Assembly: GCF_027595985.1 (NCBI RefSeq)
Contig: NC_073303.1
Coordinates: 366,161,636 to 366,225,635 of the forward strand
Source: Sorex araneus
Taxonomy: Eukaryota > Chordata > Mammalia > Eulipotyphla > Soricidae
DNA length: 64,000 bases
Reading direction: 5' to 3'
Position numbers and translations under genes: made by a program
Shown here: positions 44,653-55,636 of the stretch, piece after piece
Layout of the letters: every line of letters begins with the position of its first letter
How positions within the stretch are numbered: the first letter of the stretch is position 1
The notes under the pieces: model-generated
The model's database searches: none
What the model saw: the letters and a program-made list of their open reading frames with translations, nothing else
What the model was told of the DNA's origin: nothing

Positions 44653-44713
44653 ACCAACCAACCAAACAACCAACCAACCAACCAACCAACCAACCAACCA
44701 ACCAACCAACCAA
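44650..44713. repeat. (CCAA)n microsatellite
   Basis: About 15 CCAA units with one interruption, growing out of the SINE end. Confidence 0.96.
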
Positions 44714-44799
44714 AAATCTCATCCTCCTGGGTACTTTGCTAATGAAAGCTTTGACAGGAAAATGCAGTTTGTCATGTTACCTTAGGGAACGAGAGGATC

Positions 44800-45075
44800 C
44801 AAATATGTCACACCTGGCCCAGGCTCGAGCCCCCCATACCACATGGTCCCCTGAAGATTACTGGATGCAACCCTGGGAGCCCCCGAAATGTCACCCTGGG
44901 TGATCCCTGGCTCCACCAGGCCCAAGTAGCACCTCATCCTCAGGCCTTTGCATTGAGCACTGGCCTGTCTGGTGAGACTCACCAGCGGGGTCCTCAGATC
45001 CCCTGAGCACTGCTTGTGGGAATCCTCCCCACCGTAACACAAACCAAATACAAAAAGAAGATCCCACCCAAAAAA
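44800..45075 (+). mobile_element. Possible degenerate SINE fragments
   Basis: Gagccccccataccacatgg, tcccctgaagattactgg and tcccctgagcactgcttgtg are SOR-like words in a poor overall match. Confidence 0.35.
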
Positions 45076-45376
45076 AAATATGCCTCTTTGGTTTCATGAG
45101 TATTTTAAGTGCTGATGTCTGAGAGACACAGATGGGGAGGGAAAAGTAGCTTTCTGGAAGGCCTCATTATCTGACTGAAAACAGTAACTTCTGGGAAACA
45201 AGGCTGCCTTCAATTCCTCTTCAGAGTCTCAGTACAGCCAGATGGAGATATCAATAAAACTAGCCCCAAACATTCCTCCGAGGAGTACTGTGATCTTGAA
45301 AAATTAAGATCATAGACCTATTAGACAAATATCATCACACATGCCTCCTTTCTTTTCTCCAGAAACCATCTGCCTT

Positions 45377-45565
45377 GCCAGATAGTACAGTGGGAAGGGC
45401 ATTCGCCTTGCAAGCCGCCAACCCAGGTTCAATCCCCATATCCCCATATCCTACCCCACACCGAGCCTGCCAGGAGTAATTCCTGAGCACAGAGCCACGA
45501 GTAAGCCCTGAGTACCACCAGGTGTGGCCCAAAAACAAGAGAGAGAAAAGAAAAAAAGAAACAGT
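45377..45565 (+). mobile_element. SOR-type SINE
   Basis: Slightly 5'-truncated. The perfect 17-bp target-site duplication cagaaaccatctgcctt is at 45360-45376 and 45566-45582. Confidence 0.93.
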
Positions 45566-45657
45566 CAGAAACCATCTGCCTTTCCTGAAGAAACACACCT
45601 GCCTTTTCCACAGGAGATTTTAACAGGAGCCTTTCCCTCTTGTCACTAAATTAAGTG

Positions 45658-45708
45658 ATTATTATAATAATAATTATTATTATTATATTAATATAATATA
45701 TAATAGTA
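45658..45708. repeat. (TTA/ATA)n AT-rich repeat
   Basis: Attattataataataattattattattatattaa-type low-complexity DNA. Confidence 0.85.
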
Positions 45709-45709
45709 T

Positions 45710-45938
45710 GCACTGTCATTCTGTTGTTCATCGATTTGCTCAAGTGGGCACCAGTAACGTCTCCATTGTGAGACTTGTTACTCTTTTTGGCATATCGAAT
45801 ACGCCACAAGGAGCTTGCCAGGCTCTGCCATGCAGGCCTCATACTCTTGATAGCTTGCCGGGCTCTCTGAGAGGGGCGGAGGAATCGAACCTAGGTCAGC
45901 TGTGTGCAAGGCAAACGCCCTACCCGCCTTGCTACAAT
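45710..45938 (-). mobile_element. Second SINE type sharing the SOR head
   Basis: Full body in reverse: cactgtcattctgttgttca, ccagtaacgtctccattgt, ggcatatcgaatacgcc, the two agcttgcc phrases, and the SOR-like head reading cgccctacccgccttgcta. Confidence 0.87.
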
Positions 45939-45944
45939 TTCTTT

Positions 45945-46700
45945 CAGTCTGTAAACAAAGGATATCTTTTTGTCTTCCTTTGTTTTTAGCAATGTTTCAT
46001 TTTCAATACATAGATCCTTTGTAAGAGTTCTACCCGTTCTTTCTTTTTTGATGAAACTATGTTCTTTTCTTTTTCTTTTTAATAGATTTTTTTCCTAATT
46101 TTTTCCTAATTTTTCCTAATAAATAAAAATGTTTGCATACTGAAAATAATATACTATAATATAATAATAGTATATAGTGTAGACTATAGAATATATTATA
46201 ATGTATTATCATCATCATCATCATCATCTTACACTTAACCCTTCCTGGAGCCAAGGTTTTCCTCTCTGGTTGCCACGTACACACAAAATCAATCTTTTCT
46301 CCTATCAGCCCGCCCTTCATCAGTGTCATCTGAGGACTCCGGGGCCCGCAGTGAGAGCAGCATGAAAGCTTCCTCTCCTCCCCTGTACCCGACAGCGAGT
46401 CCAACTCAGCCCACAGACCTGCGGGAGAGGTACACATGGGTAGGGTCCTAACGGGAGCACCAGCCCCTCTCCACCTCTCCTTTCTGCCTCTCATACTCGC
46501 CCTGTCTGCTCCTCCACCACAGACCGGTTTCCTCTGGCACCACCTCACGCCCACAGCCTGGCCACCAGGCAGCCTCAGACCCGCTTCGCTCCACTGAAGG
46601 CCACAGAGCTGCAGGAATGGCCGGAAGTGGGGAGCAGGCCAGTCACTGACTTAAATAAGCAGAATGGAAAGAAACGGTGGGAGGCCCATAAGGGGCCATC
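45945..46700. other. Unique sequence with AT-rich part
   Basis: AT-rich to 46230, with an ATC repeat at 46206-46226, then GC-richer unique sequence. No exon supported. Confidence 0.45.
46206..46226. repeat. (ATC)n microsatellite
   Basis: Seven ATC units. Confidence 0.9.
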
Positions 46701-46701
46701 G

Positions 46702-46844
46702 TGTTGGGGCCACACCCTGCAGAGCTCAAGGCTTGCTCCTGGCGTCCTGGCGGGGCTCGTGAGACCATCTGGGATGTTGGGGATCGAACTGGACTAGCCA
46801 CCTGCAAGGGAGGTGCCTTGCTCGCGGTACTATTGCTACGGCCC
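46702..46844 (-). mobile_element. Diverged SOR-type SINE
   Basis: Ggggccacaccctgcagagc, ggcttgctcctggcgtcctg and gtactattgctacggccc mark an old reverse copy. Confidence 0.75.
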
Positions 46845-46862
46845 AAGAGACACAGTATTTCT

Positions 46863-47034
46863 TTTTTTGGTGGGGGGGGTCACACCCGGCAATGCACAGG
46901 GGTCATTCCTGGCTCATGCACTCAGGAATTACCCCTGGCGGTGCTCAGGGGACCATATGGGATGCTGGGAATTGAACCCGGGTCGGCCGCGTGCAAGGCA
47001 AACGCCCTACCCGCTGTGCTATCGCTCCAGCCCC
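46863..47034 (-). mobile_element. SOR-type SINE, full length
   Basis: Near-intact reverse copy. The perfect 16-bp gagacacagtatttct is at 46847-46862 and 47035-47050. It landed directly beside an older reverse SOR. Confidence 0.94.
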
Positions 47035-47050
47035 GAGACACAGTATTTCT

Positions 47051-47885
47051 GAATAGACGACAGTGCTACTCCTGGTGGGCGAGACAGTCACCGTTCACCA
47101 CATGGTTCATCTCCTCAGCGCAGGGGTGACCTGAGAGACACAGGCAGGCCAGCATCGCCAACTCTCCTCGCTTGGACACCCCCAGCCCTGGGAGGCTCTG
47201 TCCACCTGGGGTTGGCCAGAGTGGGTGGGAACTACAGAATCCTGCTCTGAATCATAGTCATCTTGACCCTTTTTCAAATTTGTACTTATTATTTATTTAC
47301 TTTTGTGGGGCCGAGATTGAGCCCGGGGCCGCACATACAGGAATCATCTGCTTTACCGTCCAGTCCCATCCTTGGCCCTTTTGGATTTTTGTGGTGGCAA
47401 CGGCTGTGTGGAACATGATGTAGGAGTCCCGTGCCTGGCCGTACCATCCAACATTTGTATCTGCTGAGCTATAACCTCTCACCCATAGTCTGGCCTCCAG
47501 CCCCAAATCCATCCTTTGCCCTGTTTCCCCACACCCACATCCTCTCCTTCTCCGGTAAGCCGGACGGCCACCATCCACAGCACCTGGATGGCCGGCCTGT
47601 CCCCCCTGCACCCCTCACCAGGCTCAGCACTGACTTGGCAGACACCAGCTTTCAAATTCAGCCCCTGAACTTAGCTGTGTCACAGTCTCCTCTGGTCATC
47701 CTTGCTGGGTCATCTGAAGATCAAAGAATGGCCGACGAGAAGGAGAAGATGCTGCTGTCTCTACACTCCTCCCACTGTCAGGTCTGTCTGCTTCTCATCC
47801 CTCAGCCTCTCCTTGGCGCCCACTTCTGCCGAGACCCCCCACTTCTCGGATCACACTAAAGAATGTCTCAATGCACCTGAAGGGA
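47051..47885. other. Unique sequence
   Basis: A weak tRNA-Ala-like piece may lie near 47305-47370 (ccgagattgagcccggggcc). Otherwise nothing recognised. Confidence 0.35.
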
Positions 47886-47889
47886 AACT

Positions 47890-47990
47890 GGGGAGATGGC
47901 TGACGGGCTGGAGCGAAGGCTTTTGCAGGTGGAAGCCCCGGGTTCATCCCTGGCACCTCTGGGGGTAGCCCCGAAACGATATACCACCAA
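47890..47990 (+). mobile_element. Degenerate SOR-type SINE
   Basis: Gggctggagcgaaggctttt head and ccccgggttcatccctggca B-box region; body mostly lost. Confidence 0.6.
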
Positions 47991-47994
47991 AAGA

Positions 47995-48405
47995 ATGTTC
48001 CAGAAGTGTCTCTGTGGTGAGAAGGCTTGCCCTTCAAAGCTCAAGGCAGATAAATTTAGACATAAAACAAGAAGTAAGTCTTGATGTGGCTGACAGTGAT
48101 CTTAGAGAAGTGACTACCCCTCCACCCCAGAGTGTAAGCTAGCGTGGAGGGAGCAGGAGAGGGTGCATCCACACTGCTCAGTCCCAGACTCTGGGCCCAT
48201 CCCCCAAGTCCTGAGCCCTTTGCTTCGGGGAGGGCATGAGGATCTGTGTGGGGAAAGAGCTGGTGTTCTGAGACCAGGGTGGAGCCCTGCCGACACTCTG
48301 GGACATGTGGGGGAAGGCTGCATGGACGAAACCCTGCCAGAAACGGGTTCCTTGCCGACTATTGTCAACCATAAAGCCTCACATCAAAAAGCAAAATGCT
48401 AAGTA
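47995..48405. other. Unique sequence
   Basis: No repeat or exon recognised. Confidence 0.4.
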
Positions 48406-48422
48406 TAAAATAATACTCACAA

Positions 48423-48597
48423 GGGGCTGGAGCAGTAGCACAGTGGGTAGGGCGTTTGCCTTGCACGGCCGACCCGGGTTCGAATCCCAGCATCCCATAT
48501 GGTCCCCCGAGCACCACCAGGAGTAATTCCTGAGTGTATGAGCCAGGAGTAACCCCTGAGCATCGCCGGGTGTGACCCAAAAACAAAAAAAAATAAT
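48423..48597 (+). mobile_element. SOR-type SINE, full length
   Basis: Near-intact. Aataatactcacaa precedes (48409-48422) and follows (48598-48611) it. Confidence 0.93.
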
Positions 48598-48614
48598 AAT
48601 AATACTCACAAGAA

Positions 48615-49655
48615 GCTGGTGCTTCTGCTCCGGCCCCACCCCTTGAGCGTGAGGTGAGAGTCAAAGAGCCCGTCAGGCTTCTCCAGATGGTGAACGCTTG
48701 TCTGAAGTCCAGGGTGCCAGGCTGGACCCCCGAGGCGGGGAGGGACGAAATCCCACCCATGTCCAATGGGCACCTGCAAATATACGGTCTCGGGCTTGCC
48801 CCTATCATTAAAGCATTATTGGTGGCTTCTTTATCAGGAAACTGCAGCAATGTCCAGGAGCTCCAGAATTCTGCTGTGTGTGTAGTGAGACCTCATTAGG
48901 GTTGTTTCGGGCTGGAGAGAGCTCCCCCAGCCCGCTAGCTTCTGCCCTCCTCCCTGTGCCTCCGACTCCAACTCTTCTGGGTGCCTGAAGAGTGGGATCA
49001 GGCAGGATGTCTCCTATTGTGCTTGGCTCCTTTCACAGTGCTCTGCAGCTGATATCCGAATTCCCTGCACTGGGGGACTGTGTGTGTACAGAGCTCGCTC
49101 TGCTCATCCATTTCTCTTTCAAAGGTCACTTGTGTCACTTCCATCGTGCTGTCAATTGTAAAGAATGCTGCTAAACTTGGGATCTTTCCCAGCAGGCTCG
49201 GGGCAGCATATGGGGTGCCAGACATGGGACCCAGCAAGACAAGTGCCCTACCCACTGCACTATCACACTGGCCCGTCTTTTCCCTTTCTTCTATATGTCC
49301 CCAGCTCTGCCCTCTGGGTTGGTTCTCCCGGTTTGGTGCTTGAACGAACTAGGGAGGTAAAAGGCCCCTTTCCACCAACGGAGGCTGGAGGCGGGAGGTC
49401 CCTTTCCTCGCCTCCAGCTGGGATTCTTAGATTAGTCACCCATGTCCTCTCAGCACCTGAGAGGGGAAATTGCCTAGACTATTTTGAGAATGCAGACTAC
49501 ACTAGACTGGAATGCTGTGGGTGGGCTGGGAGCTAGCTGGGGTATCCAGGCCTTCCTTGATCTTGATAAGGTGTCCTACAATCCTGAGGGAGAAGGTGTT
49601 CAAAACTGATAGGAGGCAAATCGTTCCTCTTTACAATCAACCCCTCCTTCCTTGC
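48615..49655. other. Unique sequence with SINE fragment
   Basis: Only a short reverse SOR head piece at 49200-49275 (gtgccctacccactgcacta) was recognised. Confidence 0.45.
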
Positions 49656-49661
49656 AGACAA

Positions 49662-49838
49662 GCAGAGAGATAGTGCAGTGGGTAGGGCACTTGCCTTGCA
49701 CTTGGCTCACCCAGGTTTGATCCCTGGCACCAAAATGTGGTTCCCCAAGTCCTGTCATGATTGATTCCTGAGCACAGGGCCAGGAGTAAGCCCTGAGCAC
49801 TGCCAGGTGTGGCCCAGAAAATGAAACAGAAAGACAAA
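49662..49838 (+). mobile_element. SOR-type SINE
   Basis: Cagagagatagtgcagtggg head through ccaggtgtggcccagaaaat; the tail becomes the GAAG repeat. Confidence 0.88.
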
Positions 49839-49942
49839 AAGAAAGGAAGGAAGGAAAGAAGGAAGGAAGGAAGGAAGGAAGGAAGGAAGGAAGGAAGGAA
49901 GGAAGGAAGGAAGGAAGGAAGGAAGGAAGGAAGGAAAGAAGG
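49836..49942. repeat. (GAAG)n microsatellite
   Basis: About 26 GAAG units, nearly pure. Confidence 0.97.
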
Positions 49943-50138
49943 AATTATTAGGCTAACTCAATTCAGAAGCTTTACAGGACCTACTTATTTCTCTCACCTT
50001 TGGATTCACCCTGAAGTGGCCATAACACTTTTATGGTTCCCTTGTTCGTTAATGATTAAACAAAACTTCTGACTCTTATTTTTGGTACCTTTGTGAAAAT
50101 CTATGATTTTAACTTCCATTTAAAAACTCTCATTTTCA

Positions 50139-50335
50139 GGGCTGGAGCGATAGCACAGCGGGTAGGGCATTAGCCTTGCATGCGGCCGACCCGGGTTCGA
50201 TTCCCAGCATCCCATGTGGTCCCCCAGTACCATCAGGAATAATTCCTGAATGCAGAGCCAGGAGTAACCCCTGTGCACCGTTGGGTGTGACCCAAAAAGC
50301 AAAAAATCAATTAATTAATTAATTAATTAAATTTA
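50139..50335 (+). mobile_element. SOR-type SINE, first of tandem pair
   Basis: Near-intact with an ATTA-rich tail. Aactctcatttt precedes it (50125) and aagctctcattt follows (50344). Confidence 0.92.
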
Positions 50336-50367
50336 AAAAATAAAAGCTCTCATTTAAAAAAAATGGG

Positions 50368-50545
50368 GGGGCTGGAGCGATGGCACAGCAGGTAGGGCAT
50401 TTGCCTTGCACACGGCTAATCCGGGTTCGATTCCCAGTATCCCATATGGTCCCCTGAGCACCGCCAGGAGTAATTCCTGAGTGAAAAGCCAGGAGTAACC
50501 CCTGTGCATCGCCAGGTGTGACCCAAAAAGCAAAAATTAAATAAA
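50368..50545 (+). mobile_element. SOR-type SINE, second of tandem pair
   Basis: Near-intact; followed by a third copy of the target word, aactctcatttt, at 50546-50557. Confidence 0.92.
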
Positions 50546-50594
50546 AACTCTCATTTTCCAAAACTGGAACACTGACCAAACCTAATGCTGAGAT

Positions 50595-51445
50595 TATGGA
50601 ACAACAGGACAATCACTGGTTGTGGGCAGGAATGTAAAAGGGTCCCGTCACTAGTGAAACTAGACACATTCTTGACATGTGATCAAGAGGTGCCACTCCT
50701 TGGTATTTACCCAAAGGATAACTATCCGTGATTGCTAAATCTTGGAAGCAACCAAGATATCTTTCAGCAGGTGAATGGATAAATACAAGGCGGTGCATAT
50801 AGCCAACAGAGTACTACTCAACTGAAAAGAAGCCAAGAAAAGACAGAGGAAGTCTTCCATGCCTGTTACTAAGTAAAAGAAACTCATCTGAAAAGACCAG
50901 AGAACGGGCACCAACTCCCCAAATAATGTATAACTTTATCCCTCCCCCAGAAACTTAAATCTAGTGGGTAGAACCAGAGAAGTCAGAACCAGTGGAATTA
51001 AAAGAAGAATCCCATTGTACATGAAGCAGCAAAGTTCAAACTCATGTTGTCTAAGGACCAACTATTTACAACGTTATGAAAAAGGCAAACCTAGGGAGAT
51101 TTTATATATATAACATATATAATATTATATTATGCAATATATAGATGCAAAGGGTTGGGTGGGAGGAAGGATGAGCAGGCAGAAGAGAGGACTTGTAGGG
51201 CAGTGAAAATGCTCTGACACCACAGCAGTGACTACGTGTCATACAGTTGTCTGGACCCACAGAGCGGGAGAGAGCGCTGTGGATTTAGAGTGATGATGAG
51301 TTGTCAGCAGCTGTAACAAATGTGCCACTCTGGTGGGGGCTGTTCTTAATGGGATAAGTGATGTTGCATGGGGAGAAAGGGGGTACAGGGACTATAGAGT
51401 CCTTCTCAACCTTCTCAATACTGCCATGAACCTAAAACTGCTCTA
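50595..51445 (+). mobile_element. Old L1 3' end
   Basis: Tggtatttacccaaaggata, aggtgaatggataaatacaa, agagtactactcaactgaa and actctggtgggggctgttct follow old L1 3'-end order. An AT run lies near 51100-51140. Confidence 0.72.
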
Positions 51446-51449
51446 AAGA

Positions 51450-51845
51450 CTAAAGATTCGATCAAATAGAGCCTGATTCTGTAACAGTATTTGGTACAGA
51501 ACCAGACAACCAACAAACATCCCTTGATGATTAAATGAATAAACATATTTTGCCTAGTAAATGTGGTATTTACCACGGTCAATGTAAAGACCACAGCCAG
51601 GACAAGGAAGGTATGGCATACCAGAGAGATGCTTAGACTGCAAAGCTAAAGTCAAAAAGGAAACTTTTCCTCTCAGCCTTTAGGACGATGGCAGCACGGG
51701 TGCAATGGGTCACAGGTCTGGAGAGTCTTGTGCAGTAGACAGTTTGAGTGACTTCCTAGAGACTAAGTCAGGTCTTGAAGGGAGAGGAATATGGGTAGGA
51801 GGCCAAGAAAGCCTCTAGACACAAGCCCACCTCCTTCCCTTCCCT
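51450..51845. other. Unique sequence
   Basis: No repeat or exon recognised. Confidence 0.4.
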
Positions 51846-52004
51846 TTTTTTTTTTTTTTGGCGGGTGGGGGGTGGCAAAACATACTCGATGGTGTTAGGG
51901 GTTGTTCCCAGGGTCCTAGGGGCATCATGGAGTGCCAGAGACTGAGCCTGGGCCTCTTGCATGCCAAGTGTGTGCTCAGCCGCTTGAGCTCTCTCCCCAG
52001 CCCA
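51846..52004 (-). mobile_element. Diverged tRNA-derived SINE
   Basis: A T-run, then ggagtgccagagactgagcc, catgccaagtgtgtgctcag and gagctctctccccagccc. It is either a diverged SOR or an ID-like element in reverse. Confidence 0.6.
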
Positions 52005-52011
52005 CAGTTGT

Positions 52012-52135
52012 TATTGTCGCTTGGGGGCCACACCCAGCTGTGCTCAGGAGTGACCCCTGGCAATGACCAGGGATCGGAATCGAGGTCAGCTGCATGCAGG
52101 CAAGAGCCATGGCTCTGGTACTATTCCTCTGGCCC
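52012..52135 (-). mobile_element. Diverged SOR-type SINE
   Basis: Ggggccacacccagctgtgc, tcaggagtgacccctggc and tggtactattcctctggccc. Confidence 0.72.
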
Positions 52136-52430
52136 CCTCCCTCTACTCTTGTACGAGCATGCCTCAGAGACACTGCGGGTTCAGTTCCGAACCACTCCAG
52201 TACAGGGATTGGTACAGTGAAGAGAGTCACAGCAACCTTCTTGGATTCCCAATGCACAAAAAAGCTTTTACACAAATAGAGTCTAATAAGTGTGCAAGAT
52301 CTTTATATCAAAAACACAACAGTGTAAACCCTGAATTTTAAAATATTTTATATAAAAGTATAATATAAAGATTACTATTCTGTGGAATCATCTTCAAGTG
52401 GTTCTCCATAGCATTAATGATAAAGTTTAG

Positions 52431-52595
52431 GGGCCAGAGTGATTGTACAGTGGGTACACTTGCCTTGCATGCAGCCGACCCGGGATTCTATCCCTGGCAC
52501 CCTATATGGTTCCCTGAGCCTGCCAGGAGTGATTTCTGAGCGCAGAGCCAGGAGTAAGCCCTGAGCAAACTTGGATGTGCCCCCCGCCCAAAAAA
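52431..52595 (+). mobile_element. SOR-type SINE
   Basis: Ggggccagagtgattgtaca head. Ataaagttta lies on both sides (about 52420 and 52600). Confidence 0.88.
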
Positions 52596-52633
52596 AGTAT
52601 AAAGTTTAAATTTTGAACTTGGAACAACAAATG

Positions 52634-52887
52634 TAGCACTGTATCACTATCTTCCCATTGTTCATCAATTTGTTCAAGCGGGCACCAGTAACGTCTCTAT
52701 TGTGAGACTTGTTGTTACTGTTTTTGGCATATCGAATACGCCACAGGTAGCTTGCCAGGCTCTGCCATGGGAGTGGGATACTCTTGGTAGCTTGCCGGGC
52801 TCTCCGAGAGGGACAGAGGAATCAAACCCTAGTCGGCCATGTGCAAGGCAAGCACACGCCCTACCCGCTGTGCTATTGCTCCACCCG
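52634..52887 (-). mobile_element. Second SINE type, most complete copy
   Basis: About 250 bp in reverse. The order is cactgtatcactatcttccc, accagtaacgtctctattgt, gcatatcgaatacgccacag, agcttgccaggctctgcc, agcttgccgggctctccgag, then the reverse complement of the SOR tRNA-like head ending gtgctattgctccacccg. The two agcttgcc phrases are an internal repeat about 50 bp apart. Confidence 0.9.
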
Positions 52888-52889
52888 GA

Positions 52890-53570
52890 ACAATAAATAA
52901 ATAAAATGTTTTATTACTGAAAAAATGCTCACCATAAAAATAAAAATGTTCACTATCATCTGAGATATTGGAAGAATAGGGCCAATTAACTTGGTCAGCA
53001 AAAATGGAGTCCACAGACCTACTCGTCACAGGGTGCCAGAGCCGTCCAATTTCCACAGAGTGTGTACTGAGGCATGCATGGTAGTGAGGCGCAGTGGAAG
53101 GGCCACTGCTTCATTGATTCCCTGACCTGTTTTCTTTCCTGCACAAGACCTGGAAGAACCTGTCCAGAAAGGAAACGGTGTGAGTTCTGACATTTTCAGA
53201 GTGCAAGCTATAGTCAGATTGTGCAAAGGAAAGATGGTTTGAGTCAGCTTCCAGACATGGGCTTTGAAAATGACATTTCACTGAATTTCCCTCGAATAAA
53301 ACCACCAGCTTCCTGGAAATTGTCTGGATTCACCACAGTCTGTCACTTTCAGAGAATGAGGAAGCACTGCCAACTAGTCATTCTAAAGATATGCTTGGAC
53401 TTCATAGGGCATTCCAAGGCCGAATCCCCATTCTTAATTTTCTCCCATCTTTATGCAAACAGAATGGTTGATTCAGGAAAAGAAACTAATTTAACTGCTC
53501 CTTATGTTGTTCCCAAAATTAAATAGTTATTGATGGGGGGGGGAGGGTTTCTGGGTTTGTGTTTTGTTTT
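52890..53570. other. Unexplained complex sequence
   Basis: No repeat family recognised. An open frame at 53221-53526 (101 codons) has no known domain and no convincing splice context. Confidence 0.35.
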
Positions 53571-53574
53571 GTTG

Positions 53575-53685
53575 GGGTTTTTTTGTTTGTTTGTTTTTGT
53601 TTTGCAGTGCCAGGGATCAATCCCTGGGTCTCACACCTGCCAGGCAATTGTTCCACCACTGAAGCACATCCCCTGTCCAGATGTG
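53575..53685 (-). mobile_element. tRNA-Ala-like (ID-like) SINE
   Basis: Reverse complement reads ggacaggggatgtgcttcag, tggtggaacaattgcctgg and gggattgatccctggcac, then a CAAAA tail. It has the same layout as the copy at 21243. Confidence 0.68.
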
Positions 53686-53750
53686 AAAATGAAGCTGATA
53701 ACTGAAGTCAATTGCCTAATTTAGTAGCAGTATCAAGATTCTAATTCAGG

Positions 53751-53937
53751 GTGCTGGAGAGATAATACAAGGGTTAAGGCACTTGCCTTGTATGTGGCTG
53801 ACTCTAGTTTGGGCCTGGGTACTACATACCCCAGGGTTCTCTGAACATTCTCAGGAATGATCCCTGAGCACAGAGCCAGGAGTAAACCCTAAGTACTGCC
53901 AGAGGCGAGTTAAAAACCAACAAAACAGAACCAAAAT
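53751..53937 (+). mobile_element. SOR-type SINE
   Basis: The target-site duplication is atcaagattctaattcagg (53732-53750) and atcaagattcaaattcagg (53938-53956). Confidence 0.93.
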
Positions 53938-54075
53938 ATCAAGATTCAAATTCAGGGCCAACACCAGGAGTCACTTTCTTTCTACCATTTCCTTACGCCC
54001 CTTAAGAGAACCGCAGGAAGGAAAGGACAGAATAAAGATAGGACATTTGATTGGGAGGAAACAAATATCCATCAG

Positions 54076-54165
54076 GGGAGCAAGAGATGGCTTAGTGGCC
54101 ATGGCCTTGCATGTGTGAGGTCACAGGTTCAATTCCTGGGGCCCTTCTATGCACCACACAGGTCC
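54076..54165 (+). mobile_element. tRNA-derived SINE head, type uncertain
   Basis: Gcaagagatggcttagtggc and tcacaggttcaattcctggg give plausible A and B boxes; no tail seen. Confidence 0.45.
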
Positions 54166-54509
54166 AGCCCCCTCAGCTCTCTGCCTTCAGTGCTCCAAGC
54201 ATTCCTGGGCATGCTGTTCCTGTGTGTATGTGACCTCCAAAACTGGAGGCTGCTACTTCCAGGGAGCAGTACGCCAGAATGTGCCTGAACACTGCAACTA
54301 TTAGGATGTGATCCTCTACTCCAGGCCCACAGCTGAGAGAGTAAGCACCCCAGCCAAGTGTGGGTGGGCCCTGATTAACTCAAATCCACAGAGGGAAAGG
54401 AACGGGGATTTTTTTTCAAACTGTCAGTGGAGGCAGTTACAGAGAGGTGGGCGGGGGAGATGCAAAGATTGTTACTTTGCTAAGGCTGGTAGTACAGTGC
54501 TAGCTGTGT

Positions 54510-54578
54510 TGATATATAAGGTAACCTGATCAAACTGGGAAGAATACCTGTTAAATAAAACAGGGGTGTGCGCGTGCG

Positions 54579-54612
<34 letters not shown>

Positions 54613-54840
54613 GAAGCTGCAGAAGGAACACAACCAACACAAAAGAAATCTGTTGAATCTCAATGTTAGAATTAACCTCAAACTGAGAGAACAATTCAGG
54701 TTCAATAAAAACAGGGCTCCTTCAAGCACACACAGTGTTAGTATTAACCTGATCGATCTGAGAAGAAAACTCCAAGTTCAATAAAATAGCCCTCCCCAAC
54801 CACACAGGAGCTGTAGAAAGCACACTAAGCACAGGATATT
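54510..54840. repeat. Three diverged tandem copies of a TTAACCTGATC unit
   Basis: Three related blocks begin near 54519, 54669 and 54740. Each has aacctgatcaaactg-like, gttcaataaaaacag-like and cacacacag-like parts in order. The first carries the expanded TG/CG/CA repeat. The family is not recognised. Confidence 0.7.
54566..54613. repeat. (TG)(CG)(CA) alternating purine-pyrimidine tract
   Basis: About 46 bp of strict purine-pyrimidine alternation. The CG-rich left half is nearly self-complementary with the CA half, so it is prone to form Z-DNA. Confidence 0.93.
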
Positions 54841-54984
54841 AAATCTCCAGGTTAGGGTTAGAAGATGAGGCTGACCAGACCAATAAAGACCAGAAGGCTT
54901 GATTTCTGTAACTGGCACATGCAGTGAATGTACTCAATAAACATTGGTTCAGGGACTGTGGGTAAGTGGCCTCAGAAACAAGCG

Positions 54985-55155
54985 CTGGCATTTGTAAGGA
55001 TAACCGCTAGGATTTGTTACCCCCTGTGAGCAAAGCAGAATTCATGCTTTACACACACACACACACGCCAGCTCCTTAGATTCTGCTACCAATTCTCTAG
55101 CTACAGATCCCATTGAGTATTAAAGTCACTCGATCAAGATCATCAAGCTGGAATC
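54985..55155 (+). repeat. MIR relic with CA insert
   Basis: Catgctttacacac and aaagtcactcgatcaagatc fit the MIR middle and end; a short CA run interrupts it. Confidence 0.45.
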
Positions 55156-55159
55156 TAGC

Positions 55160-55620
55160 TTTCACGGATGCATTATCTAAACGGACACTGGTTTCAGAAA
55201 AACATGGCCCAAGCTGGAATGCGGTGGAGACGTTCGGGCGCAATGCCCTCGCCTGTGAAGCGTGGGTATCCCAGTGATTGCTTCAGCGTCCTCCTGCGTG
55301 ACAGAAACACCGATGGAAGGCGGGGCAGGAAGCCCGTGTCTGGGGGGCCGTGTCTGGCTGGTGAGTCACACTGCAGTGCTTGCTTCTGTCCCAAACTCCG
55401 CTTTTTTTTTTCTTTTCTCTGGGAGAATGATTTGAATATTAATATTTATAAAGAGCAGGCTTAGAGATGGTCTGCGCTAATTATATCATCAACTCTCCAT
55501 CGTCCCATGACAGGACATCCGCTATAAAGCTGCTCTGATGAGAAGGGTTGTGGGTGACAGTCTGGTTAGGAGAAAACCAGATTCCTGCTTAAAAAAAAAA
55601 AAAGCAAGCAACGGTGCCCA
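55160..55620. other. Unique sequence upstream of MALT1
   Basis: No repeat or exon recognised. Confidence 0.4.
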
Positions 55621-55636
55621 CGCTCTAACTGGGTTT

